Shown: positions 8,983-16,974 of the stretch, piece after piece
Position numbering within the stretch: position 1 is the first letter of the stretch
How the letters are laid out: the number at the start of each line of letters is the position of its first letter
Assembly: GCF_900112415.1 (NCBI RefSeq)
Contig: NZ_FOLV01000002.1
Span: 1 to 64,000 of the forward strand
From: Bacillus sp. 491mf
GTDB lineage: Bacteria; Bacillota; Bacilli; Bacillales; Bacillaceae_G
Direction of reading: 5' to 3'
Length of the DNA: 64,000 nucleotides
Position numbers and translations under genes: made by a program
The notes under the pieces: model-generated
Told to the model about the DNA's origin: nothing
Databases searched by the model: none
Seen by the model: the letters and a program-made list of their open reading frames with translations, nothing else

Positions 8983-9558
8983 ATGAAGTTTGTATGGAAA
9001 GTAATGAGTAATATCATTTCTTTTGTTTTGTTTATGATTATGGTTAGTTTAGCGTTTGTTGTTATTTCGTCAAAGGCGAGTGGCGGCGATCCAACGGTGA
9101 TGGGATACCAATTCAAAGCGGTATTATCAGGATCAATGGAACCTACGTTTTTAACAGGGTCTGTTATTGCGATTGAACCAACGAAAGATGGTTCAAAGTA
9201 TAAAAAAGGTGATGTTATTACGTTTAAAGAGAAAGATAATAAGATTGTGACTCACCGCATTATTGATGTGAAAGATGTAAATGGAAAAGTGGCTTATGAA
9301 ACAAAAGGGGACAATAATAATGGTCCTGATTTAAAGCCGGTTCTTGCTGAAAATGTAATTGGAAAATATGCAGATATTACTGTTCCTTATGTGGGATATT
9401 TGTTGGGGTATGCGAATTCAAAAGCAGGAGCTGCCTTACTTTTAATTATTCCAGGTATATGTTTACTTGGGTATTCAGCAGTTTCTATTTTTAGTGCAAT
9501 TCGTAGCATTGATAATGAAAAGAAAAATAAATCTGCAGATGTAGGAGGATCTGTGTAA
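8983..9558 (+). CDS. sipW: signal peptidase I SipW (ER type)
   Basis: A 191-residue membrane peptidase with one N-terminal and one C-terminal membrane segment. Catalytic Ser is in LSGSMEPT. The second catalytic residue is His (KIVTHRII) where prokaryotic-type enzymes have Lys, which marks the ER/SipW subtype. SipW processes the camelysin-family matrix proteins TasA and CalY encoded downstream, allowing their secretion and fibre formation. ATG 8983 is preferred over ATG 8965 because AGGAAGG at 8970-8976 lies 6 bases upstream, and 191 residues is close to the 190 of B. subtilis SipW. Confidence 0.95.
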   Translation: MKFVWKVMSNIISFVLFMIMVSLAFVVISSKASGGDPTVMGYQFKAVLSGSMEPTFLTGSVIAIEPTKDGSKYKKGDVITFKEKDNKIVTHRIIDVKDVNGKVAYETKGDNNNGPDLKPVLAENVIGKYADITVPYVGYLLGYANSKAGAALLLIIPGICLLGYSAVSIFSAIRSIDNEKKNKSADVGGSV

Positions 9559-9578
9559 CTATAATATTTTTGTAAAGT

Positions 9579-9611
9579 ATGGTACTTGTGTTTAATAAGT
9601 ACCATTTTTTC
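9579..9611 (+). terminator. intrinsic terminator after sipW
   Basis: ATGGTACTT and AAGTACCAT pair around a 9-base loop, then TTTTTT. sipW is therefore at least partly uncoupled from tasA. Confidence 0.8.
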
Positions 9612-9668
9612 TTTATTCACGGTTCTTCACCATAACTTGGGGTTGTTTTTTGAAAATGAATCATTTTT

Positions 9669-9790
9669 AATACACAGAACGGAGAATGGCGACTCCTGCC
9701 GGAATAGCGAGGAAAGTGAGACCCCGCAGGCTTGTCGAGGGAGGCTGGCTCTCGCCCGCGGAAAGCGTCCACTCGGAGTGGAGTGTACAT
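9669..9790. repeat. GC-rich dispersed Bacillaceae repeat
   Basis: A markedly GC-rich island in AT-rich sequence, with the segments GGCGACTCCTGCCGGAATAG, GTGAGACCCCGCAGG, CGCCCGCGGAAAGCGTCCAC and CGGAGTGGAG. I recall near-identical sequence in many intergenic regions of Bacillus and relatives. The segments are partly complementary (CTCCTGC with GCAGG; CCACTC with GAGTGG), so an RNA copy would fold strongly. No protein is expected from the frames crossing it. Confidence 0.7.
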
Positions 9791-9932
9791 CTATCTATAT
9801 GTCACCCCCGTTTTTTGGTGATAAACCTTATTTAATTAGTACAGACAATTTTTTACATATAATGTAAAAATAAGTCGTGGATCTGTCGTTTTTTGTATCT
9901 TAAATTGTCTTTCATTTTATTTTTAAGTTCAC

Positions 9933-9966
9933 TATAATGTAAATGTAAGGTTCTTAATAAAGAATT
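9933..9966 (+). promoter_or_regulatory. candidate promoter and SinR-like site of the tasA transcript
   Basis: TATAAT at 9933-9938 is followed at 9950 by GTTCTTAATAAAGAAT, an imperfect inverted pair of the SinR core (GTTCTT/AAGAAT). It is placed to control the 9994 gene and tasA. Confidence 0.4.
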
Positions 9967-9993
9967 ACAATGCACGTGACAGGAGAGGGTATC

Positions 9994-10623
9994 ATGAACA
10001 AAGTATCCAGGAGATTTAAAAATACACTCGTATTAACGTGTATGTGTTCTATCTCTTTTTATATGGGAGCAACAGCTATAGGAACTACAGAAGCTAAGTT
10101 TTTGAATGAAAAAAAGGTAGAGTCTGTCGTTTCAGCTGCGATCGTATTTCCAAAAACAGTTGAAAATAGTGTAAAAGAAGCACAGTTAAAAGAATTAGAG
10201 ATTTTAAAAATATATCAAAATATGATGCAAGACGCGCAGAAAAGTACATCTGTAGAACAAATTGAGAAAGTTTTGGTGAATTGGCAACAACAGCGTGAAA
10301 AACTTGTACAAGATCAACAAGAGTTACAAAAAATATATACAGAGATTGAAGGATATTATAATCAAGTATCTGAAACTGTAAAAGCTGACAATACGAAGGC
10401 AAGTCAAGATGTATTTGCATACGTACAAAACGGCTTTACAAATATTAAAGCAATAAAAAATAATATTGAACAACAAGTAAGTATACAAAAAATAGATGAG
10501 ATGAATGAAGTATTACAAAAGAAAATTGATGAAGAAAAGAAACAAAAGGAAGAACAGGCGAAGCAAAAACAACAAGAAGAACAAGTGAAGCAAAAACAAC
10601 AAGAAGAACAGGTGAAATCATAA
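9994..10623 (+). CDS. DUF4047-like secreted protein, possibly truncated
   Basis: A 209-residue protein with an N-terminal signal or anchor segment (residues 14-35, LVLTCMCSISFYMGATAIG) and a long helical, Gln/Lys/Glu-rich region ending in tandem QKQQEEQVK units. It matches the DUF4047 proteins of the sipW–tasA region of the B. cereus group as I remember them; the function is unknown but the location implies biofilm matrix or export. ATG 9994 has AGGAGAGGG upstream. The same frame stays open after the TAA at 10621-10623 for 47 more codons (to 10767) and reads like protein (QPEKHYEKDLLSEVIPSTTV), so the stop may be a recent nonsense change. Confidence 0.75.
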   Translation: MNKVSRRFKNTLVLTCMCSISFYMGATAIGTTEAKFLNEKKVESVVSAAIVFPKTVENSVKEAQLKELEILKIYQNMMQDAQKSTSVEQIEKVLVNWQQQREKLVQDQQELQKIYTEIEGYYNQVSETVKADNTKASQDVFAYVQNGFTNIKAIKNNIEQQVSIQKIDEMNEVLQKKIDEEKKQKEEQAKQKQQEEQVKQKQQEEQVKS

Positions 10624-10756
10624 ACAGCAAAGCGGAGACAATACATTTCTAATCAACCAGAAAAACATTATGAAAAGGATTTATTATCTGAGGTTATACC
10701 TTCTACAACTGTAGAGGTTAACATAAAAAATAATGTGTTTTTAGGGGGAATATGGA

Positions 10757-11347
10757 ATGGGATTTAAGAAAAAATTAGGTATGGGAGTAGCGTCAGCAAC
10801 ATTAGGATTATCTTTAATTGGTGGAGGAACATTTGCGTATTTTAGCGATAAAGAGGTTTCAAATAATACATTTGCAGCAGGTACTTTAGACCTTGCTGTA
10901 GATCCGACAAAAATTATTGATGTTGATAATATTAAGCCTGGGGATAAGATGACACGTGATTTTAAACTTATTAATAATGGTAGTTTAGATATCAAAACTG
11001 TTAAATTATTAACGGACTATAAAGTAATAGATGCAAAAGGTAATAATACAGAAGACTTTGGAAAACATATTCGTGTAAACTTCTTCTGGAATTGGGATAA
11101 GCTTAGCGAGCCGATTTTCTCAACAACATTAGCAGATTTAAAAGGAATGTCACCAGATGCAGTTCAAGAAAGTATTTTTGGTAGCTGGTTTGCAGAAAAA
11201 GGCGGTTTAAAGCATGGTGATTCAGACTATCTATGGGTACAATATGAATTTGTAGATAATAGTAAAGATCAAAACCAATTCCAAGGGGATAAACTTGAAT
11301 TGAAATGGACGTTCGAAGCAGAACAAACTGAGGGAGAAGAAAGATAA
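10757..11347 (+). CDS. tasA: TasA, camelysin-family biofilm fibre protein
   Basis: A 196-residue peptidase M73/camelysin (SipW-dependent) protein. The signal segment is MGFKKKLGMGVASATLGLSL with a SipW-type cleavage region GGGTFAYFSD. The mature beta-rich domain has the conserved NNTFAAGTLDL, the KPGD motif near residue 58 and the C-terminal KLELKWTFEAEQTEGEE. TasA forms amyloid-like fibres of the biofilm matrix. AGGGGG at 10743-10748 serves ATG 10757. It is close to CalY at 12616, a paralogue. Transcription probably continues from the 9994 gene and stops at the hairpin at 11356. Confidence 0.92.
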   Translation: MGFKKKLGMGVASATLGLSLIGGGTFAYFSDKEVSNNTFAAGTLDLAVDPTKIIDVDNIKPGDKMTRDFKLINNGSLDIKTVKLLTDYKVIDAKGNNTEDFGKHIRVNFFWNWDKLSEPIFSTTLADLKGMSPDAVQESIFGSWFAEKGGLKHGDSDYLWVQYEFVDNSKDQNQFQGDKLELKWTFEAEQTEGEER

Positions 11348-11355
11348 TTTTTTTC

Positions 11356-11382
11356 TAAAAGGTGGGATAGTCCCACCTTTTT
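11356..11382 (+). terminator. intrinsic terminator of tasA
   Basis: AAAAGGTGGGA, loop TAG, TCCCACCTTTT followed by TTC. Confidence 0.9.
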
Positions 11383-11429
11383 CTATATAGGGTTTTTCTA
11401 ACATATTTTTGCTTATATGAGGGATGTGT

Positions 11430-12116
11430 ATGAACCGCGAAAAACTTTGGTATGTTTTGATCACTTATTGTGTTATTGTGCTGTTTGTTGGAATTTGTAT
11501 GGATATGGAGAAAATACAGGCGAAGGAACGTCAGGAAATTGATTTAAGTTTGACACCTAATGAAATGTTATTTGATGTGGTGGACATGAAACCAGGAGAT
11601 TGGAAGAAAAGGAGTATTCATGTTAGCAATAAACAGGGTGAGGACTTCTCTTACTTTTTAAATTCAGAATTTAATGAAGGTTCAGTTAAATTATATAATG
11701 CGCTGCAGCTAGAGATTAGGGCTTCGGACCAATTGTTATATAAAGGAAGTTTGAGTGGGTTTACAAAAAAAGAAAAACGTATATTGGGAAAAGGGAAAAA
11801 CGAAGAGTTACAATGTATAGTTCGATTCCCTGAAGAATTGGGAAATGATTATCAAGGTTTAAAGGTAAATATGAAATTTGTTTTCTATGCAGAAGATTCG
11901 CGCGATATAGTAGAAAAAACAGATAGTGGAAAGAATGATATATCGAATAGAAACGAAGGCAATGGTAATACTGATAGGACTTTAGATCACTCGTATGTAA
12001 AACAAAATAAATTACCTAGTACTGGGAGTTTGTATGGAGATATAATGTTAATTTTATTGGGAAGTGGATTGATTATAGTTGCAATATTATTATGGCGAAA
12101 AAGAATTAGAGAGTAA
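11430..12116 (+). CDS. LPXTG-anchored biofilm surface protein (BC1280-like)
   Basis: A 228-residue surface protein: N-terminal signal segment (about residues 7-24), an extracellular domain with the KPGD motif also found in TasA/CalY near residue 50 and immunoglobulin-like beta character, a low-complexity Asn/Gly linker, then sortase signal LPSTG near residue 198, a hydrophobic stretch and the basic tail RKRIRE. Sortase should attach it to peptidoglycan. In B. cereus ATCC 14579 a gene in this position (BC1280, as I recall) takes part in biofilm formation. ATG 11430 follows GAGGG at 11419-11423; ATG 11424 lies directly against that site. Confidence 0.82.
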   Translation: MNREKLWYVLITYCVIVLFVGICMDMEKIQAKERQEIDLSLTPNEMLFDVVDMKPGDWKKRSIHVSNKQGEDFSYFLNSEFNEGSVKLYNALQLEIRASDQLLYKGSLSGFTKKEKRILGKGKNEELQCIVRFPEELGNDYQGLKVNMKFVFYAEDSRDIVEKTDSGKNDISNRNEGNGNTDRTLDHSYVKQNKLPSTGSLYGDIMLILLGSGLIIVAILLWRKRIRE

Positions 12117-12125
12117 AGTAATGGT

Positions 12126-12177
12126 AACCTAAGGTAGTTCTTCTTGTTAGAAGAAGGAGCTACCTTAGGTTATTTTA
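12126..12177 (+). terminator. long intrinsic terminator
   Basis: AACCTAAGGTAG pairs with CTACCTTAGGTT, with a further inner stem (TTCTTCT/AGAAGAA), followed by ATTTT. Confidence 0.85.
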
Positions 12178-12471
12178 CGTAACCTGTGTGGTTTTACCTA
12201 TGAGGAAAGAAGTAAGTTTATTGAGAGATCCATAAATAGAGATATGAGAATGGGATACTAGCAATTGTTTTCCACATCTATTTGAATTGTGATAGAATAC
12301 AATGTTGTTGAACTCTTTAAGTTTTACAGAATGAATTTTCTTTATTTTTTGACTATTCTAGATAAAAGGGGAGAAAAAATTAGAAAAATAGCGAAAAATA
12401 GAATATTGATAAATTAAACGATGAAAAAAGTGGGAATATCTTAATATTTGACACTTTTCTAATACGCCCTT

Positions 12472-12508
12472 GTTCTTTATAATGAATTCAAAGGGCTTAT
12501 GAAAGAAC
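12472..12508 (+). promoter_or_regulatory. calY promoter region with inverted SinR-type boxes
   Basis: GTTCTTT at 12472-12478 and its exact reverse complement AAAGAAC at 12502-12508 face each other, and the first overlaps TATAAT at 12478-12483. The B. subtilis SinR box is GTTCTYT and functional sites are often inverted pairs. TTGACA at 12448-12453 is 24 bases from that TATAAT, too far for a normal pair, so the exact promoter is uncertain. The rest of 12178-12615 shows no gene. Confidence 0.6.
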
Positions 12509-12615
12509 ATACATAGAGATAATAGGAAGTAGACTGGCACGATTACGTTAAAATGAAGCAATTATTTTATTAGTTACATCTCTTATTTATATAAGAGCTA
12601 ACAATAAAAAGAGAA

Positions 12616-13224
12616 TTGGGGGAATTTAGAATGGGTCTTAAGAAAAAGTTAGGCATGGGAGTAGCATCAGCAGCATTAGGGTTATCTTTAATCGGTGGAG
12701 GAACGTTTGCATTCTTTAGCGATAAAGAAGTATCCAACAATACGTTTGCAGCGGGTACATTAGATCTTGAGCTTAATCCAAAAACAATCGTTGATATCGA
12801 CAACTTAAAACCAGGCGATTCTGTGAAAAAAGAATTTTTATTAAAAAATAATGGTTCATTAGCAATCAAAGATGTAAAGCTAGCAACTAAATATTCAGTA
12901 ACTGATAGCAAAGGCGACAATAATGGTGAAGATTTTGGTAAGCACATTAAAGTAAAGTTTATCTGGAACTGGGATAAACAAAGCGAGCCAGTTTATGAAA
13001 CAACATTAGCTGACCTGCAAAAAGCAGATCCAGATGTAGTTGCAAAAGATGTATTTGCTCCTGAATGGGCTGAAGAAGGCGGCTTAAAAGCTGGTTCAGA
13101 GGATTATCTATGGGTGCAATTCGTTTTCGAAGATAATGGACAAGACCAAAATATCTTCCAAGGCGACAAATTGAATTTAGAATGGACGTTCAATGCTTCA
13201 CAAACTGAAGGTGAAGAGAAATAA
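12616..13224 (+). CDS. calY: CalY / camelysin, biofilm fibre protein
   Basis: A 202-residue camelysin (peptidase M73 family) very like TasA: signal MGLKKKLGMGVASAALGLSL, SipW-type junction GGGTFAFFSD, conserved NNTFAAGTLDL and KPGD, and ending TEGEEK. Two start codons are possible: ATG 12616 as given, and ATG 12631 (MGLKKK), which aligns with the TasA start and has GGGGGA at 12618-12623; the latter is the likelier initiation site. In the B. cereus group CalY is a matrix fibre component and surface adhesin. It follows a long intergenic region with SinR-type boxes, so it is probably transcribed alone and repressed by SinR. Confidence 0.92.
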   Translation: MGEFRMGLKKKLGMGVASAALGLSLIGGGTFAFFSDKEVSNNTFAAGTLDLELNPKTIVDIDNLKPGDSVKKEFLLKNNGSLAIKDVKLATKYSVTDSKGDNNGEDFGKHIKVKFIWNWDKQSEPVYETTLADLQKADPDVVAKDVFAPEWAEEGGLKAGSEDYLWVQFVFEDNGQDQNIFQGDKLNLEWTFNASQTEGEEK

Positions 13225-13234
13225 ATAATGTAAT

Positions 13235-13263
13235 AAAAGCGGAAGGCTTCCTTCCGCTTTTTA
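13235..13263 (+). terminator. intrinsic terminator of calY
   Basis: AAAGCGGAAGG, loop CTT, CCTTCCGCTTT and T run. Confidence 0.9.
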
Positions 13264-13349
13264 TTATATATAAATACATTTTGGTTTTCTAACATATAGG
13301 TCACGGCTATGCATAACAAAACATGACCTACTCTCGCTTTGTTTTCACA

Positions 13350-13432
13350 TTTCCTGTGACAGAAAGTGTCCCTGACCGCTCCAAGCATGGCCAGACGCTC
13401 TCAAGCATCTAAAAAAAGTGTTTTTTCAAGTT
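13350..13432. repeat. dispersed non-coding repeat, family A, copy 1
   Basis: Contains CCCTGACCGCTCC, GGCCAGACGCTCTC, ATCTAAAAAAAGTG and TTTTTTCAAGTTGTATTT. The same order of segments recurs at 29814-29890, 43180-43260 and 61752-61862. It belongs to the class of B. cereus group intergenic repeats (bcr-like); I cannot name the type. Confidence 0.65.
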
Positions 13433-13446
13433 GTATTTATATATAA

Positions 13447-13516
13447 AGAAAAAGAGCACCTTCACAGAAAGCACTCTTCCAGCATCATTTTTTGTCTCCA
13501 CGTATTAAACTCTACT
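13447..13516 (-). pseudogene. relic of a second sinR 3' end with its terminator
   Basis: This stretch matches 16168-16239, which holds the sinR terminator and the last codons of sinR. Shared segments include AAGAAAAAGAGCACCTTCA, AGAAAGC, TCATTTTTT and TATTAAACTCTA. In this copy the coding part is frameshifted and only about ten codons remain. It lies upstream of the first inhA exactly where sinR would lie if sinR–sinI–inhA had been duplicated in tandem, so it is most simply a deletion relic. Confidence 0.75.
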
Positions 13517-13559
13517 TTATTAATATTTTCTAAAATAATCATTTTATCCATATATATAA

Positions 13560-16106
13560 TCATATAGAAAATACGTAATTTTTCAAAAGTATTACAAATT
13601 TAGAGAATATATTGCAAATTCATGCAATTTTCTTTATTATCTAAATATTAGTACATATTTTGGTTTGGGGAGGAATAGGGATGAAGAAAAAGCCTTTTAA
13701 AGTGCTGTCTACGCTTGCGGCGACAGCTGTGCTTAGTTGCACATTTGGATTTGGTAGTCAATCTGTTTATGCAGCAACGCCGTCTAATGTAGGAGCTTTA
13801 ACGCCAATCGACGATCATTTAATTCCAGAGGATCGTTTAGCAGATGCGCTCAAGAAACGCGGTGTAATTAGTGAGTCTGCATCGAAAGAAGACACATTAA
13901 AAGCTGTTGAAAAATACGTAGAGAAGAAAAAAGGCGAAAATGCGGGGAAAGAACCAGCAGCGGGGGATAGTGTCTCGAGAGAAGCTTCTGACTTTTTGAA
14001 AAAAGTGAAAGATGCAAAAGCAGATGCGAAAGAAAAAGCAGGTCAACCAACTGGAGGACCTGCAGCTGGACAAGCTCCGGTTAAAGGTGGACTAAACGGA
14101 AAAGTACCAACTTCTTCAGCGAAGCAAAAACAATATAATGGTGATGTTCGCAAAGATAAAGTTCTTGTATTACTAGTTGAATATGCTGACTTTAAGCATA
14201 ACAATATTGATCAAGAACCGGGTTATATGTATTCAAACGATTTTAATCAAGAACATTATCAAAAAATGCTGTTTGGTGATGAGCAGTTTACACTCTTTGA
14301 TGGTTCGAAAATTCCAACATTTAAACAATATTATGAAGAGCAATCAGGTGGCAGTTATACAGTTGATGGAAAAGTAACAAAGTGGTTAACAGTTCCAGGT
14401 AAAGCAGCGGATTATGGTGCAGATGCTGGCGATGGCGGTCATGATAATAAAGGACCAAAAGGACCTCGTGATCTTGTAAAAGATGCATTAAAAGCAGCTG
14501 TAGATAGCGGTATGGATTTATCTGAATTTGACCAATTTGATCAATATGACATAAATGAAGATGGAAATAGAAATGAGCCAGATGGTATTATTGATCATTT
14601 AATGATTCTTCATGCTGGAGTTGGGCAAGAAGCAGGCGGTGGTAAATTAGGTGATGACGCAATTTGGTCACATCGCTGGAATCTTGGGAAAGTACATCCA
14701 ATTGATGGAACAAAAGCAAAGGTGAATAACTGGGGCGGTAAAATGGCTGCATACGACTATACAGTTGAGCCAGAAGACGGAGCAGTCGGCGTATTCGCAC
14801 ATGAATATGGTCATGATCTAGGTCTTCCAGATGAGTATGATACGAAGTATTCTGGTGCAGGTGAGCCAATTCAATCTTGGTCTATTATGAGTGGCGGTAG
14901 CTGGGCAGGTAACATTGCAGGAACAACACCGACAAGTTTCTCACCGCAAAATAAAGAGTTCTTCCAAAAAACAATTGGTGGGAATTGGGCAAATATTGTT
15001 GAAGTCGATTATGATAAGTTAAATAAAGGTATTGGTTATGCAACATTCTTAGATCAAAGTGTAACGAAATCAGCTCGTCCTGGTATGATCCGTGTTAACT
15101 TACCAGATAAAGATGTAAAAGGGATTCAGCCTGCATTTGGTAAGAAATATTACTATAGTACAAAAGGCGATGATCTTCATACGACATTAGAAACGCCAGT
15201 ATTTGATTTAACAAAAGCAACAAATGCGAAGTTTGATTACAAATCATTGTATGAAATTGAAACTGGCTATGACTTCCTTGAAGTACATGCGGTGGCAGAA
15301 GATGGTAAGAAAACGTTAGTGGATCGAATTGGTGAAAAGAATGTGAAAAATGGTATGGACACAACAGATGGTAAATGGGTAGATAAGTCATATGACTTAA
15401 GCCAATTTAAAGGTCAAAAAGTAAAATTAGTATTCGAATACATTACAGATGGTGGTTTAGCACCAAATGGATTTACTCTTGATAATGCTGCATTAACTGT
15501 CGATGGAAATGTTGTGTTCTCTGATGATGCAGAAGGCGAAACAAAATTAAAATTAAACGGTTTCGTTGTAGCAGACGGTTTTGATAAGAAGAAAAATAAC
15601 TACTATTTAGAGTGGAGAAACTACGCTGGTGCAGATGAAGCATTAAAACATGGTCGTGGTCCAGTGTACAATACAGGTCTTGTTGTATGGTATGCAGACT
15701 CTAGCTTTACAGATAACTGGGTTGGTGTTCACCCAGGCGAAGGTTTCTTAGGAGTTGTTGATTCTCATCCAGAGGCAATTGTGGGAACATTAAATGGTAA
15801 ACCAACTGTTGCAAGTAGCACACGATATCAAATTGCAGATGCTGCGTTCTCCTTTAATCAAACGCCAGCATGGGAAGTTGTATCTCCATCACGCGGAACA
15901 TTTGATTACAAAGGATTACCAGGTGTAACGAAGTTTGATGATTCTAAAACGTATATGAACAATTTAATCCCAGATGCAGGGCGTAAAGTACCGAAACTTG
16001 GATTGAAATTTGAAGTAGTTGGACAAGCAGATGATAATTCTGCAGGTGCAGTTCGTTTATATCGTTAATAATGGAGAAGCTGTTGAAAGGAATTCCTTTC
16101 AACAGC
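13560..16106 (+). repeat. tandem duplication unit, copy 1 (inhA with promoter region and first hairpin)
   Basis: Similarity to the second copy at about 16975-19506 begins near TTTTTCAAAA about 110 bases upstream of the start codon, runs through the whole gene and continues into the 3' hairpin GCTGTTGAA...TTCAACAGC. The promoter region, SD (GGGGAGGAATAGGG) and coding sequence were copied together. Confidence 0.8.
13681..16068 (+). CDS. inhA: immune inhibitor A metalloprotease (peptidase M6), upstream copy
   Basis: A 795-residue secreted zinc metalloprotease. Signal peptide (residues 1-27, ending VYAA), propeptide to about residue 110, the M6 catalytic domain with [14 protein letters not shown] near residue 375 (HExxH plus downstream Asp), then beta-rich MAM/PKD-like C-terminal domains. 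In the B. cereus group InhA1 cleaves host antibacterial peptides and matrix proteins and processes other secreted proteins. GGGGAGG at 13667-13673 supports ATG 13681; 795 residues is near the 796 of B. thuringiensis InhA1. About nine residues in ten match the copy at 17083. Having two inhA genes here is unusual, because B. cereus ATCC 14579 as I recall it has one, after sinI. Which copy is the true inhA1 orthologue by position is discussed in the findings. Confidence 0.95.
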   Translation: MKKKPFKVLSTLAATAVLSCTFGFGSQSVYAATPSNVGALTPIDDHLIPEDRLADALKKRGVISESASKEDTLKAVEKYVEKKKGENAGKEPAAGDSVSREASDFLKKVKDAKADAKEKAGQPTGGPAAGQAPVKGGLNGKVPTSSAKQKQYNGDVRKDKVLVLLVEYADFKHNNIDQEPGYMYSNDFNQEHYQKMLFGDEQFTLFDGSKIPTFKQYYEEQSGGSYTVDGKVTKWLTVPGKAADYGADAGDGGHDNKGPKGPRDLVKDALKAAVDSGMDLSEFDQFDQYDINEDGNRNEPDGIIDHLMILHAGVGQEAGGGKLGDDAIWSHRWNLGKVHPIDGTKAKVNNWGGKMAAYDYTVEPEDGAVGVFAHEYGHDLGLPDEYDTKYSGAGEPIQSWSIMSGGSWAGNIAGTTPTSFSPQNKEFFQKTIGGNWANIVEVDYDKLNKGIGYATFLDQSVTKSARPGMIRVNLPDKDVKGIQPAFGKKYYYSTKGDDLHTTLETPVFDLTKATNAKFDYKSLYEIETGYDFLEVHAVAEDGKKTLVDRIGEKNVKNGMDTTDGKWVDKSYDLSQFKGQKVKLVFEYITDGGLAPNGFTLDNAALTVDGNVVFSDDAEGETKLKLNGFVVADGFDKKKNNYYLEWRNYAGADEALKHGRGPVYNTGLVVWYADSSFTDNWVGVHPGEGFLGVVDSHPEAIVGTLNGKPTVASSTRYQIADAAFSFNQTPAWEVVSPSRGTFDYKGLPGVTKFDDSKTYMNNLIPDAGRKVPKLGLKFEVVGQADDNSAGAVRLYR

Positions 16107-16144
16107 CAGGGTGTGGAGAATACATTCTCCACACCCTGTTTTTG
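16107..16144 (+). terminator. terminator of the upstream inhA copy
   Basis: CAGGGTGTGGAGAAT pairs with ATTCTCCACACCCTG, followed by TTTTTTG. A first hairpin without a T run precedes it at 16079-16106. The downstream copy lacks this second hairpin. Confidence 0.88.
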
Positions 16145-16171
16145 TGTCTGAATATCTTTTTATAATATAAA

Positions 16172-16201
16172 GAAAAAGAGCACCTTCATAGAAAGCGCTC
16201 T
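16172..16201 (-). terminator. terminator of sinR
   Basis: On the minus strand AGAGC pairs with GCTCT, followed by TTTTTC, 8 bases after the sinR stop. Confidence 0.7.
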
Positions 16202-16208
16202 GTCTGCG

Positions 16209-16532
16209 TCATTTTTTTTGTTGTTTCCACTTATTAAACTCTAAAAATTCACGAAATTGCTCTTTTGAAATACCGGAATGCATGGCTTCTTTAACAAGTT
16301 TTATCCACTCAGAGTCCATTGCATGTTCCTCAGTTGGTTCATCATGAAGGAGTACATCAACAGGAACGTGCAGAACGCTAGAAATCTTTTCGAGAAATTG
16401 AATCGAAGGATTTTTTTGTAAGTTTCGTTCAATGGAACTAATATATGACTTTGCAACGCCTGCTTTTTCGGCAAGTTCTGTTAAGGAGATGCCTCTTTGT
16501 AGACGCAGTCGTTTGATACGTTCTCCAATCAT
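16209..16532 (-). CDS. sinR: SinR, master regulator of biofilm formation
   Basis: A 107-residue DNA-binding repressor. An N-terminal HTH_3/XRE domain (IKRLRLQRGISLTELAEKAG, recognition helix VAKSYISSIERN) is joined to a C-terminal SinR/SinI dimerisation domain (SEWIKLVKEAMHSGISKEQF) that is the binding surface for SinI. It represses matrix genes (sipW–tasA and calY here) and influences motility and secreted proteases in the B. cereus group. It lies downstream of sinI on the same strand and divergently from the downstream inhA, the known order sinI–sinR. Confidence 0.96.
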   Translation of the reverse strand: MIGERIKRLRLQRGISLTELAEKAGVAKSYISSIERNLQKNPSIQFLEKISSVLHVPVDVLLHDEPTEEHAMDSEWIKLVKEAMHSGISKEQFREFLEFNKWKQQKK

Positions 16533-16628
16533 ATTAGCGCACCTTTCATACTGTATGTATTCGACTTAAGATGTATTATATTATAACACACTTTTGTTTA
16601 GAAAGAACAATGTTGGTTAGCTCTGTGA

Positions 16629-16748
16629 TTATTGACTTTCATGTTTCAAAAATTCAGATACTTCCGTACTAGTTATATTCATATCTAAAGCTTCCAACAA
16701 TAAATCGACCCATTCTGAATCAAGTAATTCTTTCTTCTCCATTTGCAC
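16629..16748 (-). CDS. sinI: SinI, SinR antagonist
   Basis: A 39-residue protein with the SinI domain only (LLDSEWVDLLLEALDMNI, then VSEFLKHES), matching the SinR C-terminal domain (DSEWIKLVKEAM). It forms a heterodimer with SinR and releases SinR from DNA. The GTG at 16748 has GGGGG 8 bases upstream; the ATG two codons later (16742) is 14 bases away, so GTG is preferred, though the difference is only two residues. About 100 bases separate it from sinR, with a likely separate sinR promoter between. Confidence 0.87.
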   Translation of the reverse strand: MQMEKKELLDSEWVDLLLEALDMNITSTEVSEFLKHESQ

Positions 16749-16974
16749 AAATGACGCCCCCTAGTAATTGCGGTTATAAAAAATAAAAAACTAAAAAATG
16801 CACTAATAATAGTAAAAAAACATAAAGCTTATATATATTAAAAAAATTTATAAAGCAGGACAAGTATTTTGTAATTACCTACAAAAATTTTAATATTTTT
16901 AGCAAATTTTATCAATATTTTCTTAAGATATTCTCTATAAATTAATAAGTTTTAATATTAAATCATACGGAGTA
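16749..16974. other. AT-rich divergent region between sinI and inhA
   Basis: Very AT-rich, holding the divergent promoters of sinI and the downstream inhA. No defined operator recognised. Confidence 0.5.

Noticed and set aside
9586-9867. A 93-codon frame over the GC-rich repeat
   Set aside because: It is a by-product of the repeat; no SD and no protein-like character.
10404-10646. Minus-strand frames opposite the end of the DUF4047-like gene
   Set aside because: Low-complexity Cys/Phe/Ser runs are the antisense of the QKQQEE repeat; no start signals.
10757-13224. tasA and calY as a recent exact duplication
   Set aside because: They are clearly paralogous but diverged throughout; both occur in the group generally.
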